From Streptomyces albipurpureus (GTDB lineage Bacteria; Actinomycetota; Actinomycetes; Streptomycetales; Streptomycetaceae): a stretch of 64,000 nt of DNA. The DNA lies in the NCBI RefSeq assembly GCF_023701525.1, contig NZ_JAMQAW010000042.1, positions 62,001 to 126,000 of the forward strand, given 5' to 3'. The notes under the pieces were generated by a model. It did not search any database. It was not told the origin of the DNA and saw only the letters and a list, made by a program, of their open reading frames with translations. This document shows, piece after piece, positions 24,327 through 33,231 of the stretch. Position numbers and translations under genes: made by a program. Position 1 is the first letter of the stretch. Each line of letters starts with the position of its first letter.

Positions 24327-27125
24327 ATGCCTGTCCTGCTTGATGACCTCGATCTCTCGGCCAATGCCGTTGCCCAGAAGGCCGTCGACCCGAAATTCTT
24401 CTCCTCGAAGCTCACCGGCAACGGCAAGAAGATCGGCCTGCTCAACGAGTCCCTGCTGCCGATCAACACTGCCACCAACACTGCCTACGCCAAGGCCACC
24501 GACATCGAGGTCAAGCAGAGCTCGACGCAGCACGACATCACCACGACATCGATCCCGCTCGCACCGATCACGCGCCGCGCCCTGAACGCAGGCGGGTCCT
24601 TCACCCTGCCGAGCCCACACTCCGACGACCGCTTCGCTGTTGACACCTCGTCCAACCGATTCGACGACTGGAACGTCGCCTTCGACATGACCCCGCAAGC
24701 GCTCGTGCTCTACGAGGACAAGTCCGGCGGCACGTCCACGCGCGACCTCGTCATCCAGTACCGGATGGAGTTGTACTTCTTCAAAATGGGGCTCCTCGAG
24801 CCTGAGCGCGCCACCGCAGTCGCACCTGCGGCCGGCTACGGCAACCACAACGCCTCGGTCTTCGTCCAGTGGGACACTAGCCCGCTGGACAACGCTCGCG
24901 TCTTTGTCCAGGACGTACTCGCATCTGCCGGCCTGACCGCCTCCAACCTCGACGACGAGTTCGACGAGTGGATGCGTCAGTACCCGATCTACGAGCGCAT
25001 CACGCGCCTGGCCCAGATCTGGGACTCCGAGACGATCGCCGACGAGGTCTGCCGCTACATCCAGGACATGCCCGCGCGCCCGACGGAAGAGCAGCTGAAC
25101 ATGCTCGCCATCCAGCTGCGCTACCTGGAGAACTACAACGTCCCGCTGGAGGCATACCGCCAGATCCACAAGCGGGTCGACGCTACCTTCTCCGACCCGG
25201 TCGCCACGCAGCTGTCGAAGCAGAACCTCAGTCTGCTGATGAACCACACGCTCGACCACCTGGAGCAGATGAAGGCTCAGCTGGTCGTGCCCGCGCAGCC
25301 GGCCACGCCTCCGGTACTGCCAGCACACCTGTCCAAGCAGCAGCTCGACGCGCTCACCACGCACGAGCCGCTGGTGATGACGCAGGCGGGAGCCGGAACC
25401 GGCAAGTCGACCGTGATCCTCCAGCGCATCAAGTACCTCGAAGCCTGCGGGGTCCCCGCCTCGGACATCACGGTGCTGTCGTTCACCAACGCCGCGGCCG
25501 ACAACATCACGGAGAAGAACCCCGACGTCGGCTCGATGACGATCGCCAAGATGATCATCGACATCTACTCGATGAACCACCCGCGACACAAGGTCTCGGC
25601 CATCGACACCATCATCAACTCGATCGACATCTTCTACCCGAACAGCCAGTTCGCGGCGACGTTCCGCCACCGCCTGCTGGAGCTCGACCAGAACAGGACC
25701 GGTGCCTTCACGGCCCTGAACACCTTCGTCGAGAGCCACTTCGACGAGGTGATATCCCTGCTCGACCGCATCGAACAGACGTCGCTGGAGCTGCAGATCA
25801 TCATCTGCTACCAGAAGATCGACGACATGGCCGAACCGGCCCACGTGCAGTCGAAGTACCTCATCATCGACGAGGTACAGGACAACAGCGTGTTCGAGTT
25901 CATCTACGTACTGAAGTACATCACCAAGCACGCTCAGTCCCTGTTCATCGTCGGCGATGCCTCGCAGACGCTGTACGAGTTCCGCTCAGCGAACCCGCGT
26001 GCGCTCAACACGTTGGAGGGCTCTGGGGTCTTCGCGACCTTCAAGCTCACGACGAACTACCGGAGCAACCAGGAGATCCTGGACTTCGCGAACGTCGTGC
26101 TCGGCGGGCTGGAGACCAACCAGATCGCCAACATCCAACTGCAGGCGAACTCACTGGCCATGCCTACGGCGGACTCGTTCCAGGGGAAGGTCATTCTGGA
26201 GTACCGCGAGGTGGCCAGGCTGACCGGGTTCGTCACCCAGGACCTGCCGGCGATCGTGCGCAACACGGTCATCCCCGACTACGTGGACAAGTGCCTGGAC
26301 CGGGGCGAGCAGGTGGCGTTCCTCGCCTTCTCGCGCCGCGAAGTGTCCCTGATCCAGGATGTGCTCCAAAAGCGCTACCCGGGGCGCCATGTCGCCTCTC
26401 TGGTCAGCGACCGCGTCTATGCCACGGACATCTTCTCCAAGTACATCAAGTTCTTCTGGAACGACGTCCTGCAGGCACCGCCGACCAATGCCGCGTTCGT
26501 GGTTTCCCAGGGGATCAAGGACAACATGGACAAGCTGACGAAGAACGCCGCCAAGGACAGCGTCGAGAAGGCAATTCTGCGCACGATCTCCGAGTGGTGG
26601 ATCGAGAACAGCACGACCATCAGCGACTGGGTCATACTCTGCCACCAGGGCGCGCTCACGCACGAGGCGTTCTTCGACCAGCTGCGCGACAACCTCATCT
26701 CCTTCGAGATTCAGCGGAATCAGCAGAAGCTGAACATCAACAAGCAGAAGAACCAGGAGCGCAAGCGGAAGAACCTCGAATCCAAGGCCGACCTGGTCGT
26801 TTCGACGATCCACGGTGCCAAGGGACTCGAATTCGACAACGCCGTCGTCCTCTACAAGGAGGACACGAAGATGACCCAGGACACCAAGCGGATGTTCTAC
26901 GTTGCCTTCACTCGTGCCATGCAGAGCGAGTACGTACTCGGCTACGGCACCGTGAGAAACCCGCCGATCCAGAGCAGCTACGAGCAGATCGTGACGGCTC
27001 TGACCGAGCGCGACAAGAGGAACGCCGCTCGCGCCCTCGGCATCGATCCGGATCTCCTGGACGAAGACGACAGCGCTGCTCCCGGCAGCACCGACGACCG
27101 CTCCGCGGTCACCGCGGCCGTCTGA
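24327..27125 (+). CDS. UvrD/Rep-type superfamily 1 helicase with long N-terminal extension
   Basis: A 932-residue protein from the ATG at 24327 behind GAAAGG. The helicase core begins near residue 335. Motif I is AGAGTGKST (~353-361), motif II is IDEVQD (~513-518), motif III is GDASQTLYEFR, motif V is STIHGAKGLEF (~826-836) and motif VI is YVAFTRA (~857-863). These are the signatures of UvrD/PcrA-type 3'-5' helicases used in repair and plasmid replication. The first 335 residues do not look like a helicase: a mixed beta-rich then helical segment unknown to me, replacing the usual short N-terminus. They may be a separate partner or DNA-recognition domain. A late insertion around residues 690-810 is very Lys/Asn-rich. 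Strong hairpins precede and follow the gene, so it is a single-gene unit. Confidence 0.88.
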   Translation: MPVLLDDLDLSANAVAQKAVDPKFFSSKLTGNGKKIGLLNESLLPINTATNTAYAKATDIEVKQSSTQHDITTTSIPLAPITRRALNAGGSFTLPSPHSDDRFAVDTSSNRFDDWNVAFDMTPQALVLYEDKSGGTSTRDLVIQYRMELYFFKMGLLEPERATAVAPAAGYGNHNASVFVQWDTSPLDNARVFVQDVLASAGLTASNLDDEFDEWMRQYPIYERITRLAQIWDSETIADEVCRYIQDMPARPTEEQLNMLAIQLRYLENYNVPLEAYRQIHKRVDATFSDPVATQLSKQNLSLLMNHTLDHLEQMKAQLVVPAQPATPPVLPAHLSKQQLDALTTHEPLVMTQAGAGTGKSTVILQRIKYLEACGVPASDITVLSFTNAAADNITEKNPDVGSMTIAKMIIDIYSMNHPRHKVSAIDTIINSIDIFYPNSQFAATFRHRLLELDQNRTGAFTALNTFVESHFDEVISLLDRIEQTSLELQIIICYQKIDDMAEPAHVQSKYLIIDEVQDNSVFEFIYVLKYITKHAQSLFIVGDASQTLYEFRSANPRALNTLEGSGVFATFKLTTNYRSNQEILDFANVVLGGLETNQIANIQLQANSLAMPTADSFQGKVILEYREVARLTGFVTQDLPAIVRNTVIPDYVDKCLDRGEQVAFLAFSRREVSLIQDVLQKRYPGRHVASLVSDRVYATDIFSKYIKFFWNDVLQAPPTNAAFVVSQGIKDNMDKLTKNAAKDSVEKAILRTISEWWIENSTTISDWVILCHQGALTHEAFFDQLRDNLISFEIQRNQQKLNINKQKNQERKRKNLESKADLVVSTIHGAKGLEFDNAVVLYKEDTKMTQDTKRMFYVAFTRAMQSEYVLGYGTVRNPPIQSSYEQIVTALTERDKRNAARALGIDPDLLDEDDSAAPGSTDDRSAVTAAV

Positions 27126-27148
27126 CCAACCGCCGCCGCCACCCCATG

Positions 27149-27228
27149 CCGCAGGGGCGAACGTTTCGCGCATCGCGAGCAACCGCCCCTGCGGTCTCCC
27201 ACACGTCACCCCGGGGTGTGACGTGTGG
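27149..27228 (+). terminator. Two hairpins after the helicase gene
   Basis: Stem one is CCGCAGGGGCG (27149-27159) with CGCCCCTGCGG (27184-27194). Stem two is CCACACGTCAC (27199-27209) with GTGACGTGTGG (27218-27228). The rest of the gap to 27510 shows no gene; the long frame through it lacks a ribosome site and fits only the SsgA-like gene at its end. Confidence 0.75.
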
Positions 27229-27510
27229 AGGGCCGAGGATCACACCGTGAACGGGCCTGCTCGCAGGGCGCCTCCGATCAGCCCGGCCCGGCACGAAGTC
27301 GTACGGCGGATCACTCGTCCCGAGCCTCTCGCTGAACCGTGGCACCACCTCGACCAGATCACCCTCCACCGCGAAGGCCACTTCGCCGCCAACGTCCCAG
27401 CAGAACGCCAGGCACAGCAAGCCAAACCCGCCATCTCCCCTTCACGAACTCGGTGGGACAGCTGGGGCCGCGTATCGCCGGGCGTGCCGCCGAAGAACAG
27501 GAATCCACCC

Positions 27511-27918
27511 ATGGACTATCCCGGACTGGAACTGAAGATCCGCATGTCGCTCATGACTGGCTCGGACTCGACTTTATCGGTCCCCGTGCGGCTGTACTAC
27601 AACAACACGGACCCCTACGCGGTGCAGTTCTCCTTCGACGTCACGCCCGACCATGTGGTCCAGTGGACGTTCGCTCGGGAACTGCTGGACCAGGGCCTCA
27701 CCGCACCCACGGGTTTCGGCGACGTGAAGATCACTCCGATCGACCAGAACCGCCGCTTCTGCATTGAACTGGAATCCCGCGCCGGATACGCCCGCCTTGA
27801 AGGACCGGCAGCGTCCGTCAAGGCATGGCTCACCAAGACCTTCGAGGTCGTCCCCGCAGGCCGAGAATCCGAATTCGTCGACATCGACAGCTTCCTCGAC
27901 AAGCTTCTGCCCCATTGA
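27511..27918 (+). CDS. SsgA-like (SALP) developmental regulator
   Basis: A 135-residue protein from the ATG at 27511 with AGGAA at 27500-27504. The sequence has the SsgA/SsgB family pattern: VPVRLYYNNTDPYAVQFSF, VQWTFARELLDQGL, GFGDVKI, ESRAGYARLEGP and VVPAGRE. Family members control septum placement and morphogenesis in sporulating actinomycetes and act through FtsZ localisation. A plasmid or phage copy could alter host sporulation to favour transmission. This is one of the stronger taxonomic pointers in the window, since the family is confined to morphologically complex actinobacteria. Its neighbours are the helicase and an aminotransferase-like gene, with no other developmental genes. Confidence 0.85.
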   Translation: MDYPGLELKIRMSLMTGSDSTLSVPVRLYYNNTDPYAVQFSFDVTPDHVVQWTFARELLDQGLTAPTGFGDVKITPIDQNRRFCIELESRAGYARLEGPAASVKAWLTKTFEVVPAGRESEFVDIDSFLDKLLPH

Positions 27919-28013
27919 GCCGAGCACCGACCCGCACGCCCACAACGGCCCCAGCGTAAGTAGATCCGCGACACCAACCCCCGGCGATCCGACCCACACG
28001 AAAGAAGTCAGCC

Positions 28014-29123
28014 GTGACTATGAACCAGGAGACCCAGCGGGACCCCAGCCGAGTACAGGGCGGCGACCTCACCCACCTCCCCGACGGACTGATCACCCTC
28101 AACCTCAGCCTCTGCACCAACCGCCTCGGACCCCCGCCCGGCGCCGTGGCCGCCCTGCACCACTTCCTCGACCACCACGCCCACCGCCTGATGCCCCCAC
28201 CGTACGAAGCACCGAGCCCGCCCTACCGTGCCGAACGCCTCTACCTGCAGGCCGTCGCCGACCGCCTCGGCGTCAACGAACAGGACATGCTCCCGGGCCG
28301 CGGGGTCACCGAGTTCCTCGTCATCCTCGCCCGCCTGCTGCGCCCCTCCCGCGTCGCCGTCATCACCCCCGAGTACACCGAGACGATGCGGCTCTTCTCC
28401 TACGCCGACTTCCACGGCCCGGCCGACGGCGTACAGGACACCGCGGATCTGCGCCTGCAGCGCCTGCGAGCCGCGATGCGCACCCACGACCACGTCGTCC
28501 TGTCCAACCCCTCCAACCCGATGGGCCACTACCTGCCGCGCGCCCAGCTGATCCAGGCATGCGCAGAAAATCCCGCAGCAGTCCTGGTAGTCGATGAGGA
28601 GTACATCGAGTTCCAGGGCCCCGGCCTGAGCCTGGCAGGGGCCGACGTCACCAACCTGATCGTCCTGCAGTCCACCGGCAAGACCTACGGGATCACCGCC
28701 ACGCGCGCCGGAATGCTGTGGACCCGCAACTCCCGGCTCCACCGGCGGGTCCAGGACGAGCTGCCCTCCTGGCCGCTGTCCCTCCTCGACATCACCTTGG
28801 CCACCGCGGCACTGCGCGACACCGCCTGGCTCCCCACCGCCCTCGGCCGGACCAACACCGCCGCCCGCCGCCTGCAGACACTGCTGACCGGCCGGTTCGG
28901 TACGGCAGTCGCCGACTCGGACATCCATTACCGGTTCCTCCACCTCGACAACCCCTACCCGGCCCTGGAACACCTCCACGCCCACGGAATCTCCGGCCGT
29001 CTGTTCACCCGCACCGCCCGCGGCAGTGTTCCCGGACTGCGCCTCATGACCCCCACCACGGACGCCGAGTTCGAGCAGCTCCGCACCGCCCTGAACACCC
29101 TGCCCGAAGGGAGACCGGCATGA
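28014..29123 (+). CDS. Class I/II (HisC-like) PLP-dependent aminotransferase
   Basis: A 369-residue enzyme with the fold-type I aminotransferase signatures: SNPSNPMG (substrate and PLP-contact Asn), VVDEEYIEF (the Asp that pairs with the pyridine nitrogen) and STGKTYGITATRAGM (Schiff-base Lys followed by the Arg that binds phosphate). The overall plan resembles histidinol-phosphate aminotransferase and CobC-type enzymes. Starts are GTG at 28014 or ATG at 28020. The next small gene overlaps by ATGA. No His, cobalamin or amino-acid pathway genes lie nearby, so its substrate and role on the element are unknown. It may make a small modified amino acid or be cargo. Confidence 0.85.
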   Translation: MTMNQETQRDPSRVQGGDLTHLPDGLITLNLSLCTNRLGPPPGAVAALHHFLDHHAHRLMPPPYEAPSPPYRAERLYLQAVADRLGVNEQDMLPGRGVTEFLVILARLLRPSRVAVITPEYTETMRLFSYADFHGPADGVQDTADLRLQRLRAAMRTHDHVVLSNPSNPMGHYLPRAQLIQACAENPAAVLVVDEEYIEFQGPGLSLAGADVTNLIVLQSTGKTYGITATRAGMLWTRNSRLHRRVQDELPSWPLSLLDITLATAALRDTAWLPTALGRTNTAARRLQTLLTGRFGTAVADSDIHYRFLHLDNPYPALEHLHAHGISGRLFTRTARGSVPGLRLMTPTTDAEFEQLRTALNTLPEGRPA

Positions 29124-29338
29124 CGACCGACCACCGTGACAACGGCCGTCCCGAACATCAGGAAGCCGCCGACCGGCCGCGCCCGCCGTACATGGGCAAG
29201 TTCGCGCTGGAGCCTCTCCCCGGTCTGTTCGGCGAGCCCCTCCCCGACGCCCCTCCCGGACCGCAGCTCCTGCCTGAGCGGCACGCCGTCGCGGACACGA
29301 CAGAGGCCTCGCCGAACTGCGGACCAGCCGCCCCATGA
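29120..29338 (+). CDS. Small Pro-rich protein after the aminotransferase
   Basis: A 72-residue, Pro/Asp-rich, probably disordered protein beginning at an ATGA overlap with the aminotransferase stop, so the two are translationally coupled. The middle has a short ordered-looking motif (YMGKFALEPLPGLFGEPLPD). It could be a precursor peptide or accessory protein for the aminotransferase, but nothing in the sequence proves it. Confidence 0.5.
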   Translation: MTTDHRDNGRPEHQEAADRPRPPYMGKFALEPLPGLFGEPLPDAPPGPQLLPERHAVADTTEASPNCGPAAP

Positions 29339-29538
29339 CCCCGAGGGCAGTGCAGATGCTGGCGAGCGTGGCCAGCTTGGAACCAACCTCGCACGACTCC
29401 ACAGCAGAGCGTGCAGCCCGGATCGCAGCACCGTCCCGTGAGCGCGCGAGGCTCGCGCAGAGCCCCGGCCCCGGCGGGAACCAGCAGCAGGCCCAGACCT
29501 CTCGGCTCCCGCAAGCACCCGGATTTCGGCAGCGCTGA
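29335..29538 (+). CDS. Doubtful small ORF; gap to 29944 otherwise empty
   Basis: It begins with another ATGA overlap and reads 67 residues rich in Ala, Arg, Ser and Gln, with no recognisable domain. The overlap is the only support. From 29539 to the AAA+ gene at 29945 I see no gene; the long in-frame extension upstream of that gene has no ribosome site. Confidence 0.3.
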   Translation: MTPRAVQMLASVASLEPTSHDSTAERAARIAAPSRERARLAQSPGPGGNQQQAQTSRLPQAPGFRQR

Positions 29539-29944
29539 CGGAGCGGGAGCGTCCTGGAGACCCGGACGGAACACGCTGCTCTCAGCACATCCTGTGGGCT
29601 ACGTCTGCTTCGCACGGACGAGGCAGGGACCGCACAACCGCTCGTCGGGCCTGTCCTGCAGATCCAGCGGTACATCCCGCTCCGGTGCTCTTTCGCCATC
29701 TCATTCCGGTATTCGCCAAGCTTGCACTGAGCTGGGGCCTCTGGCGGAACAGAGTGAGAATTGCCCAGACGGTCGCCTGAGAACCGCAGCCCACTGCGTT
29801 GCACTCGGCGCCCACCAAGCCAGCATCACCGCGCTGCACAACTTCCTGGGACCTCATTCCCCCTGGACAACAGCGGGCTTCCGTTCCGCTGAGCGTCGCT
29901 GTCCTCTCCACCCATCTTGCTCCCGCGAAAGCGAGAAATTCTCC

Positions 29945-31027
29945 ATGCCCGCATCCACGATCGTCTCCTCAAGCGGCGAGTTCCGCCTGTACGGGGACTC
30001 CGTACAGACCTTCGCCGATCTGCCCGTGGCCACCTACACGATCTCCTTCTCTCAGGTGGCCGGCTACAGCCTTCGCCAGACGGAGTCGCTGACATCCGCC
30101 GACGAGACCGTCTACGGCAGCCACGCCTCCCGTGTACAGCGGATCGTCACCGGCTACTCCGCCATGGACCGCTCGCTCGGCGTCATCCTCTCCGGCGATA
30201 AGGGCATGGGTAAGAGCCTCATGCTCCGCCTGCTTACCGAGCGGATGCGCGAGAAGCACGACCTACCCACCGTGCTCGTGCAGCACAACACGCCGGGGCT
30301 GGCAGCCTTCCTCGACGAGCTGGGCGAAGTCGTCGTCGTCTTCGACGAGTTCGAAAAGATCTTCTCGAACGAGGACGACGGGTCGCAGAACCAGTTCCTG
30401 AGCCTGTTCGACGGGCTGAGCACGACGAAGCGCCTCTACGTCCTGTCGGTCAACGAACTGGACCGCGTTAGCGACTACATGCTCAACCGTCCCGGCCGCT
30501 TCCACTACCACATGCGCTTCGCCTACCCCGAGCCCGACACGGTGGCCACCTACCTGCGCGACCAGGTACCCGGAGTGGCCGAGACGCAGGTGGCCGAGAT
30601 CGTCGACTTCTCCCGGAAGTACGACATTAACTTCGACCACCTGCGGGCGATCGCCTTCGAGCTGCGCCTGGGCGAGTCGTTCGCTGAGGTGATCGGTGAC
30701 CTGAACATCAAGCGCAGCAAGCACACCGGCTCGCGGATCGAGGCCCACATCACCTGGAAGAACGGCGGCACCGACGTCTTCGACGGTCGTGTCGATCTGT
30801 TCGACAGCGACAGCCTGCAGACCATCAACGACTGGGACACCGACACCGGACTGCACTTCCACATGCGCGACGCCGTCCCGTCTGAGGACGGCTACCTGCT
30901 CCCGGATGGTGCCTTCACGCTCACCGACCTCCGTGACGAGGACGACAGGTCGCCCGACGACAAGAAGGACCTAAGCGCCGTCGCAGTGACCCTGCGTCGT
31001 CCCCCGAAGTACTCCATCGACTTCTGA
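29945..31027 (+). CDS. Single-domain AAA+ ATPase
   Basis: A 360-residue protein from the ATG at 29945. Residues 1-60 are a beta-rich N-domain. The AAA+ core has Walker A SGDKGMGKS (~82-90), Walker B VVVFDEFEK (~131-139), a sensor-1 Asn in VLSVNE and an arginine finger in NRPGRF. The core resembles proteasomal/CDC48-type or phage-encoded AAA+ proteins more than ClpB or MoxR. The C-terminal ~110 residues are acidic and beta-rich. It is a single-gene unit ended by a long hairpin. It is the third AAA+ type in this half of the window; its client is unknown. Confidence 0.85.
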   Translation: MPASTIVSSSGEFRLYGDSVQTFADLPVATYTISFSQVAGYSLRQTESLTSADETVYGSHASRVQRIVTGYSAMDRSLGVILSGDKGMGKSLMLRLLTERMREKHDLPTVLVQHNTPGLAAFLDELGEVVVVFDEFEKIFSNEDDGSQNQFLSLFDGLSTTKRLYVLSVNELDRVSDYMLNRPGRFHYHMRFAYPEPDTVATYLRDQVPGVAETQVAEIVDFSRKYDINFDHLRAIAFELRLGESFAEVIGDLNIKRSKHTGSRIEAHITWKNGGTDVFDGRVDLFDSDSLQTINDWDTDTGLHFHMRDAVPSEDGYLLPDGAFTLTDLRDEDDRSPDDKKDLSAVAVTLRRPPKYSIDF

Positions 31028-31040
31028 GGACGCCCCCGGC

Positions 31041-31080
31041 CGAACCACCGAGGAGCCACTTCGGGTTCCTCGGCGGTTCG
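31041..31080 (+). terminator. Terminator after the AAA+ gene
   Basis: A 17-base left arm (31041-31057, CGAACCACCGAGGAGCC) pairs with GGTTCCTCGGCGGTTCG (31064-31080), with one mismatch and one wobble and a six-base loop. Confidence 0.85.
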
Positions 31081-31123
31081 CTGTCCGGCTCACGCGTTTC
31101 TGTACAGAAAGCAGCCTTCGACC

Positions 31124-31705
31124 ATGCCCAAGTACCGCATCGTCTCCGAACTCAGCCCCGGAGCAGAGCACCGTGAGCCCCGAGGTGCCGATTTCAGCCG
31201 GGACGGAGATCGTCTCGTCACTGCTATCAAAGCCACGAACTTGGTCGCGGCCGTAGCAAAAGCCTCTGAAGTTCTTGTCGGCGAACATCGTGGTCGCCGC
31301 ATCGTCTCAGTTGAGGAGATCCACCCCGGCTTCGCCTACTCCGACGAGGAGATCTCCCGTGCCCTGAAGCGGGCCACTCGCGCTGGTATCCCGCTGATCG
31401 ACCCCGGAGATTTCGAGGACGACACCACGCCGTTCTGCGAATCGGAAGAGTTCAACCCCACCGTCCAACTGGTCGCTATAGCACTCCGTGAATCCGGACT
31501 CGTTCTCGGGCTGGACACCTCCGTCCTCGCCAACGAGGACGACGAGCCCTACGTCATGGTCGAAGTCCACGATGAAGCCCGCAGTGTCTACTTCTCACGG
31601 GGCACGGACGTCCGGCGACTCACCGATGACCTTGAAGCCGCCGGCTGGGCCGGCGTCTTGGCCGTAGCTCGTGCGCTGATCTCGTTCAGCAACAAGCTGC
31701 ACTGA
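31124..31705 (+). CDS. Hypothetical protein, 193 aa
   Basis: An acidic, soluble, alpha/beta protein with a fairly even amino-acid distribution and GC-rich codons, certainly coding. Features include a repeated acidic strand-turn pattern and a C-terminal amphipathic helix (LEAAGWAGVLAVARALISF). No motif, signal or membrane segment is recognised. The next gene starts five bases after the stop, so it is probably the first gene of the small-gene operon that follows. Confidence 0.6.
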   Translation: MPKYRIVSELSPGAEHREPRGADFSRDGDRLVTAIKATNLVAAVAKASEVLVGEHRGRRIVSVEEIHPGFAYSDEEISRALKRATRAGIPLIDPGDFEDDTTPFCESEEFNPTVQLVAIALRESGLVLGLDTSVLANEDDEPYVMVEVHDEARSVYFSRGTDVRRLTDDLEAAGWAGVLAVARALISFSNKLH

Positions 31706-31710
31706 GCTCC

Positions 31711-32073
31711 ATGCAGCCAGATCCGACGGTGCTGCTCGCCTGCCTGGCCGTCGCTGCGCTCGGCATCCTGTGCCTCGCCATAGGCGTTGGCCATAGGCGG
31801 CGCTGGCGGGACCCCACCAGGTTCTTCAGCTGGGGCCAGAAGCAGCAGCTCATCCGCCAGGCCAACGGCCGGTGCGAGCACACGCCGCCCTTGTGGTTCC
31901 GGTGCCCGGCAGAGGGGACGGAGGCCGATCACATACACCCCTGGAGCCGTGGAGGGCCGACTGAACTGTGGAACGGCCAGCTGCTCTGCCGCTCGCACAA
32001 CCGGCGGAAGTCCAACCGCGTGCCGAGTCCCTTCTACCGCTGGCGTCTCGCGCGCCGGCGCAAAAAATACTGA
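31711..32073 (+). CDS. Membrane-anchored HNH-type nuclease
   Basis: A 120-residue protein. Residues 8-28 are a single hydrophobic helix followed by basic residues (GVGHRRRW). The rest is an HNH fold: CEH at the first zinc knuckle, ADHIHPWSRGG (catalytic His and metal site), the Asn in LWNGQLLC, and CRSHNRRKSN. Soluble HNH proteins of this size are common in actinobacterial elements. The N-terminal transmembrane helix is less usual and would place the nuclease at the membrane, where it could meet incoming DNA. Anchoring is inferred from hydrophobicity alone. Confidence 0.8.
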   Translation: MQPDPTVLLACLAVAALGILCLAIGVGHRRRWRDPTRFFSWGQKQQLIRQANGRCEHTPPLWFRCPAEGTEADHIHPWSRGGPTELWNGQLLCRSHNRRKSNRVPSPFYRWRLARRRKKY

Positions 32074-32247
32074 CCACCCCGGGTGGCGGCGGGTTCGCTT
32101 CCGCGACAACTGCGAGCTGTCCACCCGCGAGGCGCCGCTTTTCGACCAGGAGACACGCCACTGCTGGTGTGGCGTGTCATGGCCCCACGACTGGCCAGGC
32201 GAGGACGGCGGCCCACCCCCACCCACGTGACGCGTAAGGAGAAGACG

Positions 32248-32895
32248 ATGACCACACAGCTGCCGGTGCCTACACGGTGCGCGGGCCGCCCAACCCTGGG
32301 CGGCCTGGTCGTCCCGTGGATCACGCTGCACGCCGGCGGTCGGTACCTGTTCGGGGCGCTCGACAAAGACCGGCGCGACCGGGCACTGGCCGAACGGCGC
32401 TGCCAGGTCTGCGGGCAGAGCTTCGATGAGCGGATCTGTCTCGCGGTGCGGCCTGCCGATATACGAGTCGGGTACACCGCTGAGCCCGGCATGCACCCGG
32501 AATGCCTCGCGTACAGCGTGCGTGCCTGTCCGATGTTATCGGGGGAGGCTACCCGCTACCGTGCCACGCCCGCGTCGTCGGGTCTGCCCGGGGTCGCCGA
32601 AGCGGGCCACGGATCGCGCGCCGGGTGTCCCGCCGACGCATTCGATGCATGGTGGATCACGCCCAGCTCGTACCGTGTGAAGACCGACCCGGAGCACCCC
32701 GGCCAACTGCTGGGCGCCGATGTGGACATGCCCGTGCTGCGCAAGCGGCCCATCCGCCCGGCAGCGGGCCCGGACCTGGACAGCATGCTCGCCCTCGCCC
32801 GCCAGGCTCTCGGACTCGAAGACTCCACGGCCAACTGCCCGCGTCAGCCCGACGGCGCACCCCAGCTGCGCAACACCGCGAAGGAAGACGACTGA
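32248..32895 (+). CDS. Hypothetical protein with zinc-knuckle, 215 aa
   Basis: The ATG at 32248 has AAGGAG 10-15 bases upstream. One CQVCG pair near residue 52 plus a downstream His-Pro-Glu-Cys (HPEC) make a probable zinc site like those of DUF-type proteins frequent in Streptomyces phages and plasmids. The middle has a conserved-looking WWITPSSYRVKTD. The C-terminus is disordered. Function unknown. The 170 bases before it hold only frames without starts. Confidence 0.55.
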   Translation: MTTQLPVPTRCAGRPTLGGLVVPWITLHAGGRYLFGALDKDRRDRALAERRCQVCGQSFDERICLAVRPADIRVGYTAEPGMHPECLAYSVRACPMLSGEATRYRATPASSGLPGVAEAGHGSRAGCPADAFDAWWITPSSYRVKTDPEHPGQLLGADVDMPVLRKRPIRPAAGPDLDSMLALARQALGLEDSTANCPRQPDGAPQLRNTAKEDD

Positions 32896-32981
32896 TGGCC
32901 ATCCCCCGTCAGTTCGCGAATCCTGAAGCACTGATCTGCCGGAACTCACGAGTCATGGCACGTAACAGCCAGCCAGCCTAG
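32895..32981 (+). CDS. Very short ORF
   Basis: A 28-residue frame whose ATG shares its A with the preceding TGA stop. The coupling is typical of an operon, but the length makes it doubtful; it may be the truncated start of a lost gene. Confidence 0.25.
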   Translation: MAIPRQFANPEALICRNSRVMARNSQPA

Positions 32982-33005
32982 GACCTCGAGTTCACAAATC
33001 CCAGG

Positions 33006-33206
33006 ATGCACCCCCTGGAGCACGGCATGAGCTCCCGCGTCTGCCGCAAGGGCCGTGAGCGACCGACCTCGTTCGACTGCAAGTTGGGCACCGACCACTC
33101 AGGTGCGTGTAGCCCCTTCATCCACCGGCCCAGCCCGCCCAAGAACCCTGCCGACCACGCCGCTCTCCTCGCGATGAGCAAGGGCGATCGTCAGCGCCAG
33201 AGCTGA
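33006..33206 (+). CDS. Small Cys/His-containing ORF, 66 aa
   Basis: A basic 66-residue frame with three Cys and several His and Pro. The ATG at 33006 or 33027 could be used. A weak AGG precedes the first. The following gene starts 25 bases later with a strong ribosome site. No family is recognised; it is plausible but unproven. Confidence 0.4.
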   Translation: MHPLEHGMSSRVCRKGRERPTSFDCKLGTDHSGACSPFIHRPSPPKNPADHAALLAMSKGDRQRQS

Positions 33207-33231
33207 GCCACACCCCCTCAAGGAGAGCCCT

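Noticed and set aside
24114..25931. 605-aa minus-strand frame opposite the helicase
   Set aside because: It lies opposite the helicase gene with intact motifs; Asp/Val/Arg-rich shadow composition.
28008..29804. 598-aa minus-strand frame opposite the aminotransferase
   Set aside because: Gly/Val/Arg-rich shadow without start signals; the aminotransferase on the plus strand has all catalytic residues.
32083..32230. Cys/Trp-containing frame ending near 32230
   Set aside because: The sequence looks somewhat coding (ETRHCWCGVSWPHDW), but there is no start codon in frame after the HNH gene. Left out as a possible fragment.
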